Positions 41,399 to 49,150 of a stretch of 64,000 nt of DNA are shown piece after piece. Source of the DNA: UBA5436 sp050951845 (lineage in GTDB: Bacteria > Bacillota > Clostridia > Saccharofermentanales > DTU023); the NCBI GenBank assembly GCA_050951845.1, contig JBMNJV010000005.1, positions 1-64,000 of the forward strand. Reading direction: 5' to 3'. The position numbers and the translations under genes are program-made. The notes below the pieces were generated by a model. It did no database searches, was not told the DNA's origin, and saw only the letters and a list, made by a program, of their open reading frames with translations. Each line of letters opens with the position of its first letter. Position 1 is the first letter of the stretch.

Positions 41399-42316
41399 CT
41401 AAACAGTTTTGTTTAAGTAATAGTATTCCATAGGTGTTAAATAATTGTTAGATTGATGAGGTCTTAGTTTAGGATAAAAGTCCCATGTGTACTCTAAAAC
41501 CTCTCTAGCGGCATGTTCTATTGTTTTATATCTTTTGTCAAGCCACTCTGTTTTCATTTTTCCAAAGAAACTTTCCATTGGTGCGTTGTCCCAAGGATCT
41601 CCTACTCGGCACATACTACAGATAAGACCATGTTGCTCTAAAAGATCTCTATAATCTTTGGAGGCATAGGTCGAACCTTGATCTGAATGACAAATACAAT
41701 CTAAAAAACTCTTCGGACCTATATTACGTGTTATCATATCTTTCAATGCTCCAATCACAAGAAAACGATCATTATTCAAACTCATATGTAGACCCAAGGG
41801 CATTCTGCCATAGAGATCTAAAATTACTGCTGCATAGAATGTTCCTTCTTCCGTTTGAATATAAGTCGTATCGCTGACAAGTTTCTCTTTTGGTCCTTTG
41901 GCTGTAAAATCTCTTTTTAATAAATCTTCTGCTATAGGCTCTTGATGATTAGAATTTGTCGTTGATACATACTTCTTCTTAGTACGTGAACGAAGGCCTT
42001 GCTCTCTCATTAAACGCTCTACACGCTTGTGATTTAACTTTTTCTTGCGATTCTTATTAATCAAATTCGTAATCTTTCTAACTCCAAAAATACCTCGATA
42101 TTTGAAGAATAAGGATCGGATCTCTTCCGTCAATTGAATGTTTTCTTCTTCTCGCTTTGTTAACAACCAGTCTTCTTTTTTCTTTAACCATTTGTAATAT
42201 CCACTTTCCGAGACATTTAAACAACCGGCCATTCTAATTATGCTATGTTCCTGACGATTGGCATACATAAATGCATATATTACTCTCGGTCTATCTTTGC
42301 TAGAAAGGCCGCGGCT
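41399..42316 (-). CDS. IS3-family transposase OrfB (catalytic domain)
   Basis: Integrase core with the DDE triad: VSDTTYI (first D), CHSDQGSTY (second D) and PMESFFGKMKTEW (E), with exactly 35 residues between second D and E. The N-terminal part contains the HTH_21 segment (IRSLFFKYRGIFGVRKITNLINK). The frame is in -1 relation to orfA and open from the A7 slip site at 42316-42322, giving an OrfAB fusion of about 399 aa. Alone, an ATG at 42268 would give 289 aa. The gene appears intact and probably active. Confidence 0.93.
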   Translation of the reverse strand, partial: SRGLSSKDRPRVIYAFMYANRQEHSIIRMAGCLNVSESGYYKWLKKKEDWLLTKREEENIQLTEEIRSLFFKYRGIFGVRKITNLINKNRKKKLNHKRVERLMREQGLRSRTKKKYVSTTNSNHQEPIAEDLLKRDFTAKGPKEKLVSDTTYIQTEEGTFYAAVILDLYGRMPLGLHMSLNNDRFLVIGALKDMITRNIGPKSFLDCICHSDQGSTYASKDYRDLLEQHGLICSMCRVGDPWDNAPMESFFGKMKTEWLDKRYKTIEHAAREVLEYTWDFYPKLRPHQSNNYLTPMEYYYLNKTV

Positions 42317-42597
42317 TTTTTTAAGATTTGCACCTCTTCCTCTAATTCCGCAATACGTTTACTAGCTTCTTCATTTTCTTTTTCTAATTCATATCGTGTC
42401 AGACCACGTCGGTTCCCCCGAACTCGATTGAAACCTTGCTCTCCATATTCTTTGTAGATGTTCTTCCAATAAATAATTGTTTTTGTCTTTACACCATATT
42501 TTTCAGCCAATAGATACTCCATGCCATCATAACCTGGCGATAGTGCCTCTTTTGCCACCTGTATCTTGTACAAACGACTATATTTCTTGTGATCCAT
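42280..42597 (-). CDS. IS3-family transposase OrfA (helix-turn-helix)
   Basis: 105 aa from the ATG at 42597, 5 nt after GGGAGG. The helix-turn-helix region (AKEALSPGYDGMEYLLAEKYGVKTKTIIYWKNIYKEYG) binds the IS ends. A leucine-zipper-like coiled coil (LEKENEEASKRIAELEEEVQIL) follows. The run TTA AAA AAA G near the 3' end is the site of programmed -1 frameshifting into orfB. Confidence 0.92.
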   Translation of the reverse strand: MDHKKYSRLYKIQVAKEALSPGYDGMEYLLAEKYGVKTKTIIYWKNIYKEYGEQGFNRVRGNRRGLTRYELEKENEEASKRIAELEEEVQILKKAAAFLAKIDRE

Positions 42598-42665
42598 TCT
42601 GTCCTCCCTCAAGCTTCTAATTCTATTGTATAATTTTTCTCCACTTTTTGGGGGACAGTTCACCC

Positions 42666-42865
42666 GCGGGTTTTTCTATCACAGTACCGGCTTTTTTGTC
42701 ACGAGGTCACTCGTATACCATTCTGATGTACCAAAAATTACGCTACTGCGGATTTTTCGTTCGCAGCACCGGCTTTTTTGTCACGAGGTCACTCGTATAC
42801 CATTCTGATGTGCCAAAAATTACGCTACTGCGGATTTTTCGTTCGCAGCACCGGCTTTTTTGTCA
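42666..42865. repeat. Two 82-bp hairpin repeat units plus a partial third, right of the IS element
   Basis: Units start at 42666, 42748 and 42830 (third truncated). They match the 61-bp units left of the IS but carry a 21-bp insertion (GAGGTCACTCGTATACCATTC) within the loop of the CAC/GTG element. The array ends 44 bp from the infA stop. Confidence 0.9.
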
Positions 42866-42908
42866 TAGTTGCAACGTTGTTACTTTTAACAAATAACGTA
42901 CGGACCGC

Positions 42909-43127
42909 TTATTTTCCGCGCCAAGTAATTCTACCTTTAGTCAGATCATAGGGTGTCAGTTCTAATGTTACTTGATCGCCTTGTAAGATTTTTATGTAAT
43001 GTTGACGTAGCTTACCGGAAAGATGAGCAGTCACTTCATGACCATTTTCCAGTCTGACTCTAAATAATGTATTTGGTAAAGCTTCTACCACTACACCCTT
43101 AGTTTCGATAAGATCTTCTTTTGGCAT
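42909..43127 (-). CDS. infA: Translation initiation factor IF-1
   Basis: 72 aa, the normal length. OB-fold sequence MPKEDLIETKGVVVEALPNT, then FRVRLENGHEVTAHLSGKLR and QGDQVTLELTPYDLTKGRITWR. It binds the A site of the 30S subunit during initiation. Normally followed directly by rpmJ; here the two are separated by 1.8 kb of repeats and an IS element. AAGGAGAG precedes the ATG. No KOW/L14e-like gene lies between map and infA. Confidence 0.97.
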   Translation of the reverse strand: MPKEDLIETKGVVVEALPNTLFRVRLENGHEVTAHLSGKLRQHYIKILQGDQVTLELTPYDLTKGRITWRGK

Positions 43128-43149
43128 TAATTACTCTCCTTTATTTTTT

Positions 43150-43245
43150 TAATTAATAATAATTATTTAGCGTACACATCCTAATTAATAATAATTATTT
43201 AGCATACACATCTTATTTAATAAGAATTCTTTAGCATACACATCT
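43150..43245. repeat. Three 32-bp tandem repeats between map and infA
   Basis: Units 43150-43181, 43182-43213 and 43214-43245. The first two differ at two positions and the third is more diverged in its first half. Each ends TTTAGCATACACATC (GTACACATC in unit 1). They are AT-rich and non-coding. Confidence 0.9.
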
Positions 43246-43291
43246 TATAATTTGGTTAAAAACATTGCAAGTATCGGCTTTCACAATATCT

Positions 43292-44107
43292 TTATGCCCA
43301 ACCCAGATTTTCAATTTGACTTAATTGTTCAGCATATTGTTCACGTTCACTTGCGGTCAGAGTCAATATTTCAACACCTTTTTCCGTAATAACAAATGTA
43401 TTTTCATAATGAGCAGCCGCTTTTCTATCCGCCGTCACGATCGTCCATTGATCAGACATCAGTTTAATGTGAAAACCGCCTTCAGTAATCATCGGTTCCA
43501 AACACATCACCATACCCGGTTCAAGACGAAGACCTCTGCCGGCACGACCGTAATTCAGGAGATTCGGATCTTCATGTAAATTTGCACCGATTCCGTGTCC
43601 GGTTAAATCTCTGATTACACCAAAACCATGTTTTTCACAATGTGTCTGGACGGCATGACCGATATCACCCAGGCGATTGCCTCTTTTGACCTGCTTAATC
43701 CCTTTCCAAAATGACTGTTCAGTTACTTCAACCAGTTTTTGCCATTTCGGCCTGACATCACCTACTAAAAAAGTTCGGCAAGCATCCCCGAAATAACCGT
43801 TATATTCAGCACCGACATCTATTGAAACAATATCTCCGTCTTTGAGATATCTGTCCTTACTCGGAATACCGTGTACAACTTCCTCGTTAATAGAAATACA
43901 TGCAGATCCGGGAAAAGGCGGATCACCATAATTCAAAAAAGCAGGAATTGCATTTTGTGACACAATTGTGTCATATACAATTTGATCTAACTCATATGTA
44001 GAAATTCCTGCTTTGATTTCAGGTTTTACTGCTGTGAAAATCGAAGCTGTGATTTGGCAAGCTTCTTTGATTATTGCAATTTCTTGTTCTGTTTTTAAGA
44101 TGATCAT
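43292..44107 (-). CDS. map: Methionine aminopeptidase type I
   Basis: 271 aa from the ATG at 44107 (MIILKTEQEIAIIKEA). The frame is open to 44182, but that extension is translated from an inverted-repeat element. Metal ligands are visible: VSIDVGAEYNGYFGDA (two Asp), LTGHGIGANLHEDP (His), CLEPMI (Glu) and AHYENTFVI (Glu). It removes initiator Met from nascent proteins. Usual place between adk and infA. The ribosome-binding site is weak (GAAAGAG). Confidence 0.96.
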   Translation of the reverse strand: MIILKTEQEIAIIKEACQITASIFTAVKPEIKAGISTYELDQIVYDTIVSQNAIPAFLNYGDPPFPGSACISINEEVVHGIPSKDRYLKDGDIVSIDVGAEYNGYFGDACRTFLVGDVRPKWQKLVEVTEQSFWKGIKQVKRGNRLGDIGHAVQTHCEKHGFGVIRDLTGHGIGANLHEDPNLLNYGRAGRGLRLEPGMVMCLEPMITEGGFHIKLMSDQWTIVTADRKAAAHYENTFVITEKGVEILTLTASEREQYAEQLSQIENLGWA

Positions 44108-44161
44108 TAACAACGATCTCTTTCTGTATAAATAATAATTATAAGTTATAAACAATCTACA

Positions 44162-44244
44162 ATACCAATTCATGATTTTCATCCCATGCTCACCAAGTTA
44201 AGTTCGATGATTCACTGCGTGTTTGAAAATACACGAATTGGTAT
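44162..44244. repeat. 83-bp terminal-inverted-repeat element (MITE-like) between adk and map
   Basis: The first 20 bp (44162-44181, starting ATACCAATTC, then ATGATTTTCA) match the reverse complement of the last 21 bp (44224-44244) with one mismatch and one extra base. The interior is about 42 bp and non-coding. No clear target duplication. It could be a miniature transposable element or a long regulatory hairpin. Confidence 0.6.
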
Positions 44245-44280
44245 ATGATTATTCAATACTCTTTATTCTAATATATTGTT

Positions 44281-44928
44281 CTATTTTTCAAGAGCGACTA
44301 AATCTTCCCAAACTTGGTCCAGTTTAGTAAGGATTCCTTCATTACAGTTGACTGTCATCAACAAACCTTGTTTTTCGTAATAATCGATCAATGGTGATGT
44401 TTCCTCACGATAGGTTGCAAATCTGTGACGAATCGTTTCTTCATTATCATCTGCTCTGCGAACTAATTTTCCGCCGCAATCATCACATACATTCTCAACT
44501 TTGGGTTTTTTGATAACCAGATTATAGGGTGCTCCGCAATCTTGGCAGCTCATCCGATTAACCAAACGTTCAATTACAATTTCCGGATCAATTTCTAAAT
44601 GAACACAAGCTGTCAGCTTAATCTCGAAATCTTGCAAAATTTTGTCAAGTGCTTCCGCCTGCGGGATATTGCGCGGAAAACCGTCAAGAATAAAATCATT
44701 TCTGATCATGTTCAATTCATGACGAATCAAATCTCCGGTGACTTCATCCGGCACTAATAATCCTTTTTCAATATATTCACTCGCCAATTTTCCTAAATCA
44801 GTTTTTTCCTTGATATGTCTGCGAAATAAATCACCTGTAGAAATATGTGAAAACTGTTTATACTTCTGAATGTTTTGAGCCATTGTGCCTTTACCCGCAC
44901 CCGGTGCTCCAAAAATGATAAGTTGCAT
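44281..44928 (-). CDS. adk: Adenylate kinase
   Basis: 215 aa. P-loop FGAPGAGKGT (7-16), STGDLFR, LDGFPRNIPQAEAL. The LID has four cysteines (CQDCGAPYN and CDDCGGKL), which form a zinc site as in many Gram-positive enzymes, followed by RADDNEETIRHRFATY. It interconverts ATP plus AMP with two ADP. AAAGGAG precedes the ATG. A terminator-like hairpin sits between secY and this gene. Confidence 0.97.
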   Translation of the reverse strand: MQLIIFGAPGAGKGTMAQNIQKYKQFSHISTGDLFRRHIKEKTDLGKLASEYIEKGLLVPDEVTGDLIRHELNMIRNDFILDGFPRNIPQAEALDKILQDFEIKLTACVHLEIDPEIVIERLVNRMSCQDCGAPYNLVIKKPKVENVCDDCGGKLVRRADDNEETIRHRFATYREETSPLIDYYEKQGLLMTVNCNEGILTKLDQVWEDLVALEK

Positions 44929-44948
44929 ACGTTACTCCTTTCTGAAAT

Positions 44949-44980
44949 TAAAAGACGGTTATTCATTCAGATAACCGTCT
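44949..44980 (-). terminator. Intrinsic-terminator-like hairpin between secY and adk
   Basis: Perfect 10-bp stem AGACGGTTAT/ATAACCGTCT (arms 44971-44980 and 44953-44962) with an 8-nt loop, followed by TTTTAATTT on the minus strand. It lies 19 nt after the secY stop and upstream of adk. Confidence 0.7.
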
Positions 44981-44998
44981 GCGAGAATTTTGTTTTGA

Positions 44999-46306
44999 TT
45001 AATCGAGGAAACCTTTGTAATGACGCATCATAAGTTGAGATTCCAATTGAGTAATCATGTCCATAGCAACACCGACTACAATCAGGACCGAAGTTCCGCC
45101 AAACCAAATGTTTTGCATCGAATTGGTCAACAAACTGAGTAAGCTCGGGAATAAAACTATGAAAATTAAGAACAAAGCTTCAAACCAAAGCAAACGTTTC
45201 GATGTTTTGCCGATGAATGTTGATGTTGGTCTGCCCGGTCTGATTCCCGGTACAAAACCGCCGTTCTTTTGTAAATTATTCGCCATCTCTATCGGATTAA
45301 AGGAAATCGAAGAGTAGAAGAAGGTAAAGGCAAAGATAAACAATGCATATAAAACATAGTACAAAGGATTGCTTGAGAAATTCAAGAACCATTGAGCTAC
45401 TTTACCTTGAAAACCGAATAAAGAAATTAAAGTTGACGGCAACATCAAGACCGATACTGCGAAAATTACCGGTAAAACACCGCTTTGATTTACCTTAATC
45501 GGTAAATATGTGCTTTGTCCACCGTACATTTTGCGGCCAATAACTTTCTTTGCATATTGCACAGGTATTCTGCGCTCAGCAGATTGAATATAAACTACTA
45601 AAGTAATAATTGCGACAAATACAATAATTACTAAAATAACTCCTAAAATAGCCAAGATCATATTGCTTTGGCTCCATTGCATAAATGCAATGTAGATCGC
45701 TTGAATATTCATCGGGAAGCGGCTGATAATACCGGTGAAGATTATCATTGAAATACCGTTACCGATACCGCGATCATTAATCTGTTCACCAAGCCACATA
45801 ATAAAGGCTGAACCGGCAGTAAAGCTGAGAATAATAACTATAGCATTAATTGCCGGAGGTAAAACAGTAGCTTCCGCGGATCTGCTGGATGACCAGTATG
45901 CAATAGACATTACCAAAGCAAGACCTACTGTAACAAATCTGGTAATCTTTTGAATCTTCTTGCGACCGGCTTCACCTTCTTTGGATAATCGTTCAAGAGC
46001 GGGAATTGCTGCAGTCAGCAATTGCATAATAATCGATGAGTTAATATATGGTTGGATACCCAAGATAAATATCGGAATAGCTCTGACCGTTTCACCGGTT
46101 AAAGTAATACCCGTTATAGTTTCCATAAAACCACCGTACTGACCGAGACGATTAAAGAATTCCGTAAATGCCTGCACGCTGATTCCCGGTACAGGAATTG
46201 CCGTACCCAAGCGGTATACCAACATAGCAATTAAGGTAAAGACTATACGTTTACGCAAGTCTTGAATCTTAAATGCATTACGGAGTGTTTCAAACATGCT
46301 GCCCAT
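44999..46306 (-). CDS. secY: Preprotein translocase subunit SecY
   Basis: 435 aa, ten transmembrane helices. Conserved segments: RIVFTLIAMLVYRLGTAIPVPGI (TM1), QPYINSSIIMQLL, LPPAINAIVIILSFTAGSAFIMWLGEQINDRGIGNGIS, VQYAKKVIGRKMYGGQSTYLPIKVNQSGVLPVIFA and IRPGRPT. It forms the protein-conducting channel with SecE and SecG. The start at 46306 uses GAGGAG located in the end of rplO. Confidence 0.97.
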   Translation of the reverse strand: MGSMFETLRNAFKIQDLRKRIVFTLIAMLVYRLGTAIPVPGISVQAFTEFFNRLGQYGGFMETITGITLTGETVRAIPIFILGIQPYINSSIIMQLLTAAIPALERLSKEGEAGRKKIQKITRFVTVGLALVMSIAYWSSSRSAEATVLPPAINAIVIILSFTAGSAFIMWLGEQINDRGIGNGISMIIFTGIISRFPMNIQAIYIAFMQWSQSNMILAILGVILVIIVFVAIITLVVYIQSAERRIPVQYAKKVIGRKMYGGQSTYLPIKVNQSGVLPVIFAVSVLMLPSTLISLFGFQGKVAQWFLNFSSNPLYYVLYALFIFAFTFFYSSISFNPIEMANNLQKNGGFVPGIRPGRPTSTFIGKTSKRLLWFEALFLIFIVLFPSLLSLLTNSMQNIWFGGTSVLIVVGVAMDMITQLESQLMMRHYKGFLD

Positions 46307-46308
46307 GA

Positions 46309-46758
46309 TTAAATCTCCTCTACAGTTCCGCCGGCATTCTCAATTTTTTCTTTTGCTGAAGCAGTGAAAGCATTAGCACGAACCGTGAGTTTTTTGGTCA
46401 ATTCGCCACGCCCCAAAATTTTAATGCCGTCATTGACTTTCGGTATCTTCAAAACACCTGAATCATGAATCATTTGTTCATCAACTACAGTTCCGTCTGC
46501 AAATTTATTCAATGATTCAATGTTGATTTCATGATAATGTTTTGCAAATCTTTTATTATTAAAACCGCGTTTCGGAACGCGTCTGTATAAAGGCATTTGT
46601 CCGCCTTCAAATTGCGGTCTGACACCGCCGCCTGAACGAGAATTTTGACCTTTGTGACCCCGACCCGAAGTCTTGCCACTGCCACTGCCAGGTCCACGAC
46701 CGACGCGTGAACGTTTCTTAGTAGCGCCCGGGGCTGATTTGATTTTGTTTAATTTCAT
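46309..46758 (-). CDS. rplO: Ribosomal protein uL15
   Basis: 149 aa. Basic Gly-rich N-terminus (RSRVGRGPGSGSGKTSGRGHKGQNSRSGG), then FEGGQMPLYRRVPKRGF and the C-terminal globular domain with ILGRGELTKKLTVRANAFTASA. Binds 23S rRNA late in assembly. AGGAGG precedes the ATG. Confidence 0.97.
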   Translation of the reverse strand: MKLNKIKSAPGATKKRSRVGRGPGSGSGKTSGRGHKGQNSRSGGGVRPQFEGGQMPLYRRVPKRGFNNKRFAKHYHEINIESLNKFADGTVVDEQMIHDSGVLKIPKVNDGIKILGRGELTKKLTVRANAFTASAKEKIENAGGTVEEI

Positions 46759-46767
46759 TATTGCCTC

Positions 46768-46947
46768 CTACGCTTGCTCTACTTCAACCAGATGTTCAAT
46801 TACATGAAGCATACCTTTAGTTGGAGCGTTATCATTTTTTTCAACTGTTTGACCGATCTTTGACAAGCCGAGAGCTTGCAAAGTTGCGAGCTGTTTTTTA
46901 TTACAACCGGCCAAACTTCTTTTTAATGTTATTTTTAATTTGCTCAT
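46768..46947 (-). CDS. rpmD: Ribosomal protein uL30
   Basis: 59 aa (MSKLKITLKRSLAGCNKKQL, then ATLQALGLSKIGQTVEKNDN). Its small size and sequence fit bacterial L30. It lies between rpsE and rplO as expected. GGAGG precedes the ATG at 46947. Confidence 0.96.
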   Translation of the reverse strand: MSKLKITLKRSLAGCNKKQLATLQALGLSKIGQTVEKNDNAPTKGMLHVIEHLVEVEQA

Positions 46948-46961
46948 TAGCAGCCTCCAAA

Positions 46962-47537
46962 CTAAATTTCATCTACTGATATACCGCGCTTTTTGGCAAC
47001 CATTTGAGGTGATAATAAAGAGCGTAAACCATTCATCGTCGCATTTACAACATTGTTAGGATTATTTGAACCTAACGATTTTGTTTTAATATCTTGGATG
47101 CCTGCCAATTCACAGATTGCACGAACCGGTCCGCCGGCGATAACACCGGTACCTTCCGCTGCCGGCTTGAGCAAAACTTCACCTGCACCGTATTTACCGA
47201 TAATTTCATGCGGAATGGTATTATCAGCTAAAGAAACTTTAATCATGCTGCGTTTAGCTTCATCTCTGCCTTTACGAATTGCATCAGGGATCTCTGCCGC
47301 TTTGCCCATTCCTTTACCCACTCTGCCTTCACCGTCACCGACAATGACAATAGCCGTGAATCTGATATTACGTCCGCCTTTAACTGTTTTCGCAACACGT
47401 CCGATATGAATTACCCGATCTTTCAAGCCGTCATCTTCTCGTTGTTGTCTCGGACGACGACCGCGACGTTCTTTACGTTCACCGTCATAAGGCTTATTAC
47501 TCATTCTATCATTGTTTCGTTCATTAGAATTACTCAT
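46962..47537 (-). CDS. rpsE: Ribosomal protein uS5
   Basis: 191 aa from the ATG at 47537 (MSNSNERNNDRMSN), 7 nt after GAGGAG; an ATG two codons earlier is too close to that site. A charged, probably disordered N-terminus of about 35 residues precedes the dsRNA-like domain (DRVIHIGRVAKTVKGGRNIRFTAIVIVGDGEGRVGKGMGKA) and the C-terminal domain (GVIAGGPVRAICELAGIQDIKTKSLGSNNPNNVVNAT). It takes part in decoding fidelity. Confidence 0.97.
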   Translation of the reverse strand: MSNSNERNNDRMSNKPYDGERKERRGRRPRQQREDDGLKDRVIHIGRVAKTVKGGRNIRFTAIVIVGDGEGRVGKGMGKAAEIPDAIRKGRDEAKRSMIKVSLADNTIPHEIIGKYGAGEVLLKPAAEGTGVIAGGPVRAICELAGIQDIKTKSLGSNNPNNVVNATMNGLRSLLSPQMVAKKRGISVDEI

Positions 47538-47552
47538 TTTCATACTCCTCTA

Positions 47553-47921
47553 TCAGAACTTCAAGCCGGCTTCTCTGGCACCTTCCGCCAAAGCTGCAAC
47601 TCGACCGTGGTAAAGATATCCGCTGCGATCAAAAACTACTGACTCGATGTCCTTTTTCAATGATCTTTCAGCAACTAATTTACCAACCAGTTTGGCAGCT
47701 TCACAATTACTAGTATTTTTTACTTTTGTGCTGATTTCGGCATCAAGGGTGGAAGCTGAAACTAAAGTTGTACCTGTTGTATCGTCAATCACTTGAGCAT
47801 AAGTATGTGAAAGGCTTCTAAACACACTCAGTCTGGGGCGCTCACTTGTACCGCTGATATGCCGACGTACCCTTGCATGCTTGCGTTGACGAATTTTGTT
47901 TTTTTGAATTTTATTTATCAT
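47553..47921 (-). CDS. rplR: Ribosomal protein uL18
   Basis: 122 aa. Core RPRLSVFRSLSHTYAQVIDDTTGTTLVSAST and C-terminus VVFDRSGYLYHGRVAALAEGAREAGLKF. Binds 5S rRNA. Normal length. AAAGGAA precedes the ATG. Confidence 0.97.
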   Translation of the reverse strand: MINKIQKNKIRQRKHARVRRHISGTSERPRLSVFRSLSHTYAQVIDDTTGTTLVSASTLDAEISTKVKNTSNCEAAKLVGKLVAERSLKKDIESVVFDRSGYLYHGRVAALAEGAREAGLKF

Positions 47922-47939
47922 CGTCTATTCCTTTCCTGA

Positions 47940-48476
47940 CTATGCACCGGTCTTGCCTTCTTTAAGTCGCAAGACTTCATAATCATACTTAATACCTTTA
48001 CCTTTATAAGAATCAGGTACCCGCACTCCGCGAATCTTCGCTGCAGTTTCACCGACAAGTTGCTTATCGGCGCCCTTGACCGTAATCTTATTTTGGTTTT
48101 CTACCGTCAGGGTTATACCTTCAGGTTGTACAATTTCGACCGGATACGATAAACCTACATTTAAAATCAACTTATTACCGTCCATCTGAACACGATAACC
48201 GACACCGGTTACTTCAAGGACTTTTGTAAAGCCATCTTTCACTCCGATAACCATATTGTTGATTAAAGAGCGCATCAAACCGTGCAAAGAGCGGCTTTCT
48301 TTTGAATCATTATCACGTCTGACAAGTACCTGACCGTCTTCAATTGCTATATCGATTGACGGGTGCAATACTTGAGTTAAGATTGAATCACCGCATTTTG
48401 TTGTGACTAATCCGTCTTTGACCGATACTTCAACACCTTCCGGGATTGTGATCGGCATATTGCCTATTCTGGACAT
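47940..48476 (-). CDS. rplF: Ribosomal protein uL6
   Basis: 178 aa from the ATG at 48476 (MSRIGNMPITIPEGVEV), 7 nt after AGGAGG; the longer open frame overlaps rpsH. Two L6 repeats, with the C-terminal signature VRVPDSYKGKGIKYDYE (KGKGI). Binds 23S rRNA near the sarcin-ricin loop. Confidence 0.97.
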   Translation of the reverse strand: MSRIGNMPITIPEGVEVSVKDGLVTTKCGDSILTQVLHPSIDIAIEDGQVLVRRDNDSKESRSLHGLMRSLINNMVIGVKDGFTKVLEVTGVGYRVQMDGNKLILNVGLSYPVEIVQPEGITLTVENQNKITVKGADKQLVGETAAKIRGVRVPDSYKGKGIKYDYEVLRLKEGKTGA

Positions 48477-48540
48477 ATCTGTTCCTCCTGCTCTTAAGAT
48501 TGTGACATTGAACAGGCCATTCAATGTCTTTTCAGAGTTT

Positions 48541-48936
48541 TTACCAAATAAATGCCATGACTTCGCCACCGACACCGGCTTGACGAGCTTTTTTGTCCGT
48601 CATTAAACCTTTTGAAGTAGAAACCAGTGCAATGCCAAGTCCGCCTAAAACACTCGGTAATTCGTCCACATTTGCGTAGACTCTCAAACCGGGTTTCGAA
48701 ATTCTTTTCATACCGGAAATTACCGGTTGTTTATCATGATACTTTATAGTTATGGTCAAAAGACCTTGTTTGCTATCTTCTGCAAAATCTACAGCTTTGA
48801 TATATCCTTCGTCTAAAAGGATCTCAGCTATATTGCGTTTTAATTTTGAAGATGGTATTTGACAAGATTCATGCCCTGCTCTGCCGGCATTACGAATTCT
48901 TGTAAGCATATCTGCAATTGGATCTGTTATTTGCAT
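48541..48936 (-). CDS. rpsH: Ribosomal protein uS8
   Basis: 131 aa. N-terminus MQITDPIADMLTRIRNA and C-terminal signature LGGLGIALVSTSKGLMTDKKARQAGVGGEVMAFIW. Binds the central domain of 16S rRNA and in many bacteria represses spc operon translation. Confidence 0.97.
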   Translation of the reverse strand: MQITDPIADMLTRIRNAGRAGHESCQIPSSKLKRNIAEILLDEGYIKAVDFAEDSKQGLLTITIKYHDKQPVISGMKRISKPGLRVYANVDELPSVLGGLGIALVSTSKGLMTDKKARQAGVGGEVMAFIW

Positions 48937-48953
48937 ATTTTTCTCCTTTACAG

Positions 48954-49139
48954 TTACCAGCTGGCTTTGCGCACGCCCGGAATGTGACCTTTATAGGCCA
49001 GTTCGCGGAAGCATAAACGACAAATACCATATTTACGCATATAAGATCGTGGACGACCGCATAATTGACAACGATTATGTTGACGTGTTGCAAATTTTGC
49101 CGGTCTTTTCGCTTTTTCTCTCATTGCTTTTTTAGCCAT
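48954..49139 (-). CDS. rpsN: Ribosomal protein uS14, zinc-binding type
   Basis: 61 aa, the short Zn form: CQLCGRPRSYMRKYGICRLCFRELAYKGHIPGVRKASW, with C-x2-C and C-x2-C pairs. The short Cys-plus form in the spc operon is typical of Gram-positives. GGGGAGG precedes the ATG. Confidence 0.98.
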   Translation of the reverse strand: MAKKAMREKAKRPAKFATRQHNRCQLCGRPRSYMRKYGICRLCFRELAYKGHIPGVRKASW

Positions 49140-49150
49140 TATTTCCTCCC

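Larger units (their letters stand above)
41365..42662 (-). mobile_element. IS3-family insertion sequence, 1298 bp
   Basis: Bounded by terminal inverted repeats. TGTCCCCCAAAAAGTGGAG (41370-41388) is the perfect complement of 42639-42657. The match extends outward with 2 mismatches in 5 bases to the ends TGA (41365) and TCA (42662). It encodes overlapping orfA and orfB on the minus strand with an A7 frameshift site, as in IS3 elements. It is inserted between infA and rpmJ, inside an array of 61/82-bp repeats. No perfect target duplication is seen (flanks CCT and CCC). Confidence 0.93.

Noticed and set aside
41243..42865. CRISPR-like array around the IS element
   Set aside because: The 61/82-bp units are similar along their whole length; there are no variable spacers and no cas genes.
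42664..42896. Plus-strand frames of 60-82 codons in the repeat array
   Set aside because: They are translations of the repeat units with no start signals or domains.
44108..44182. N-terminally extended methionine aminopeptidase
   Set aside because: The extension is encoded by the 83-bp inverted-repeat element and its flank; the ATG at 44107 gives the family's normal N-terminus.
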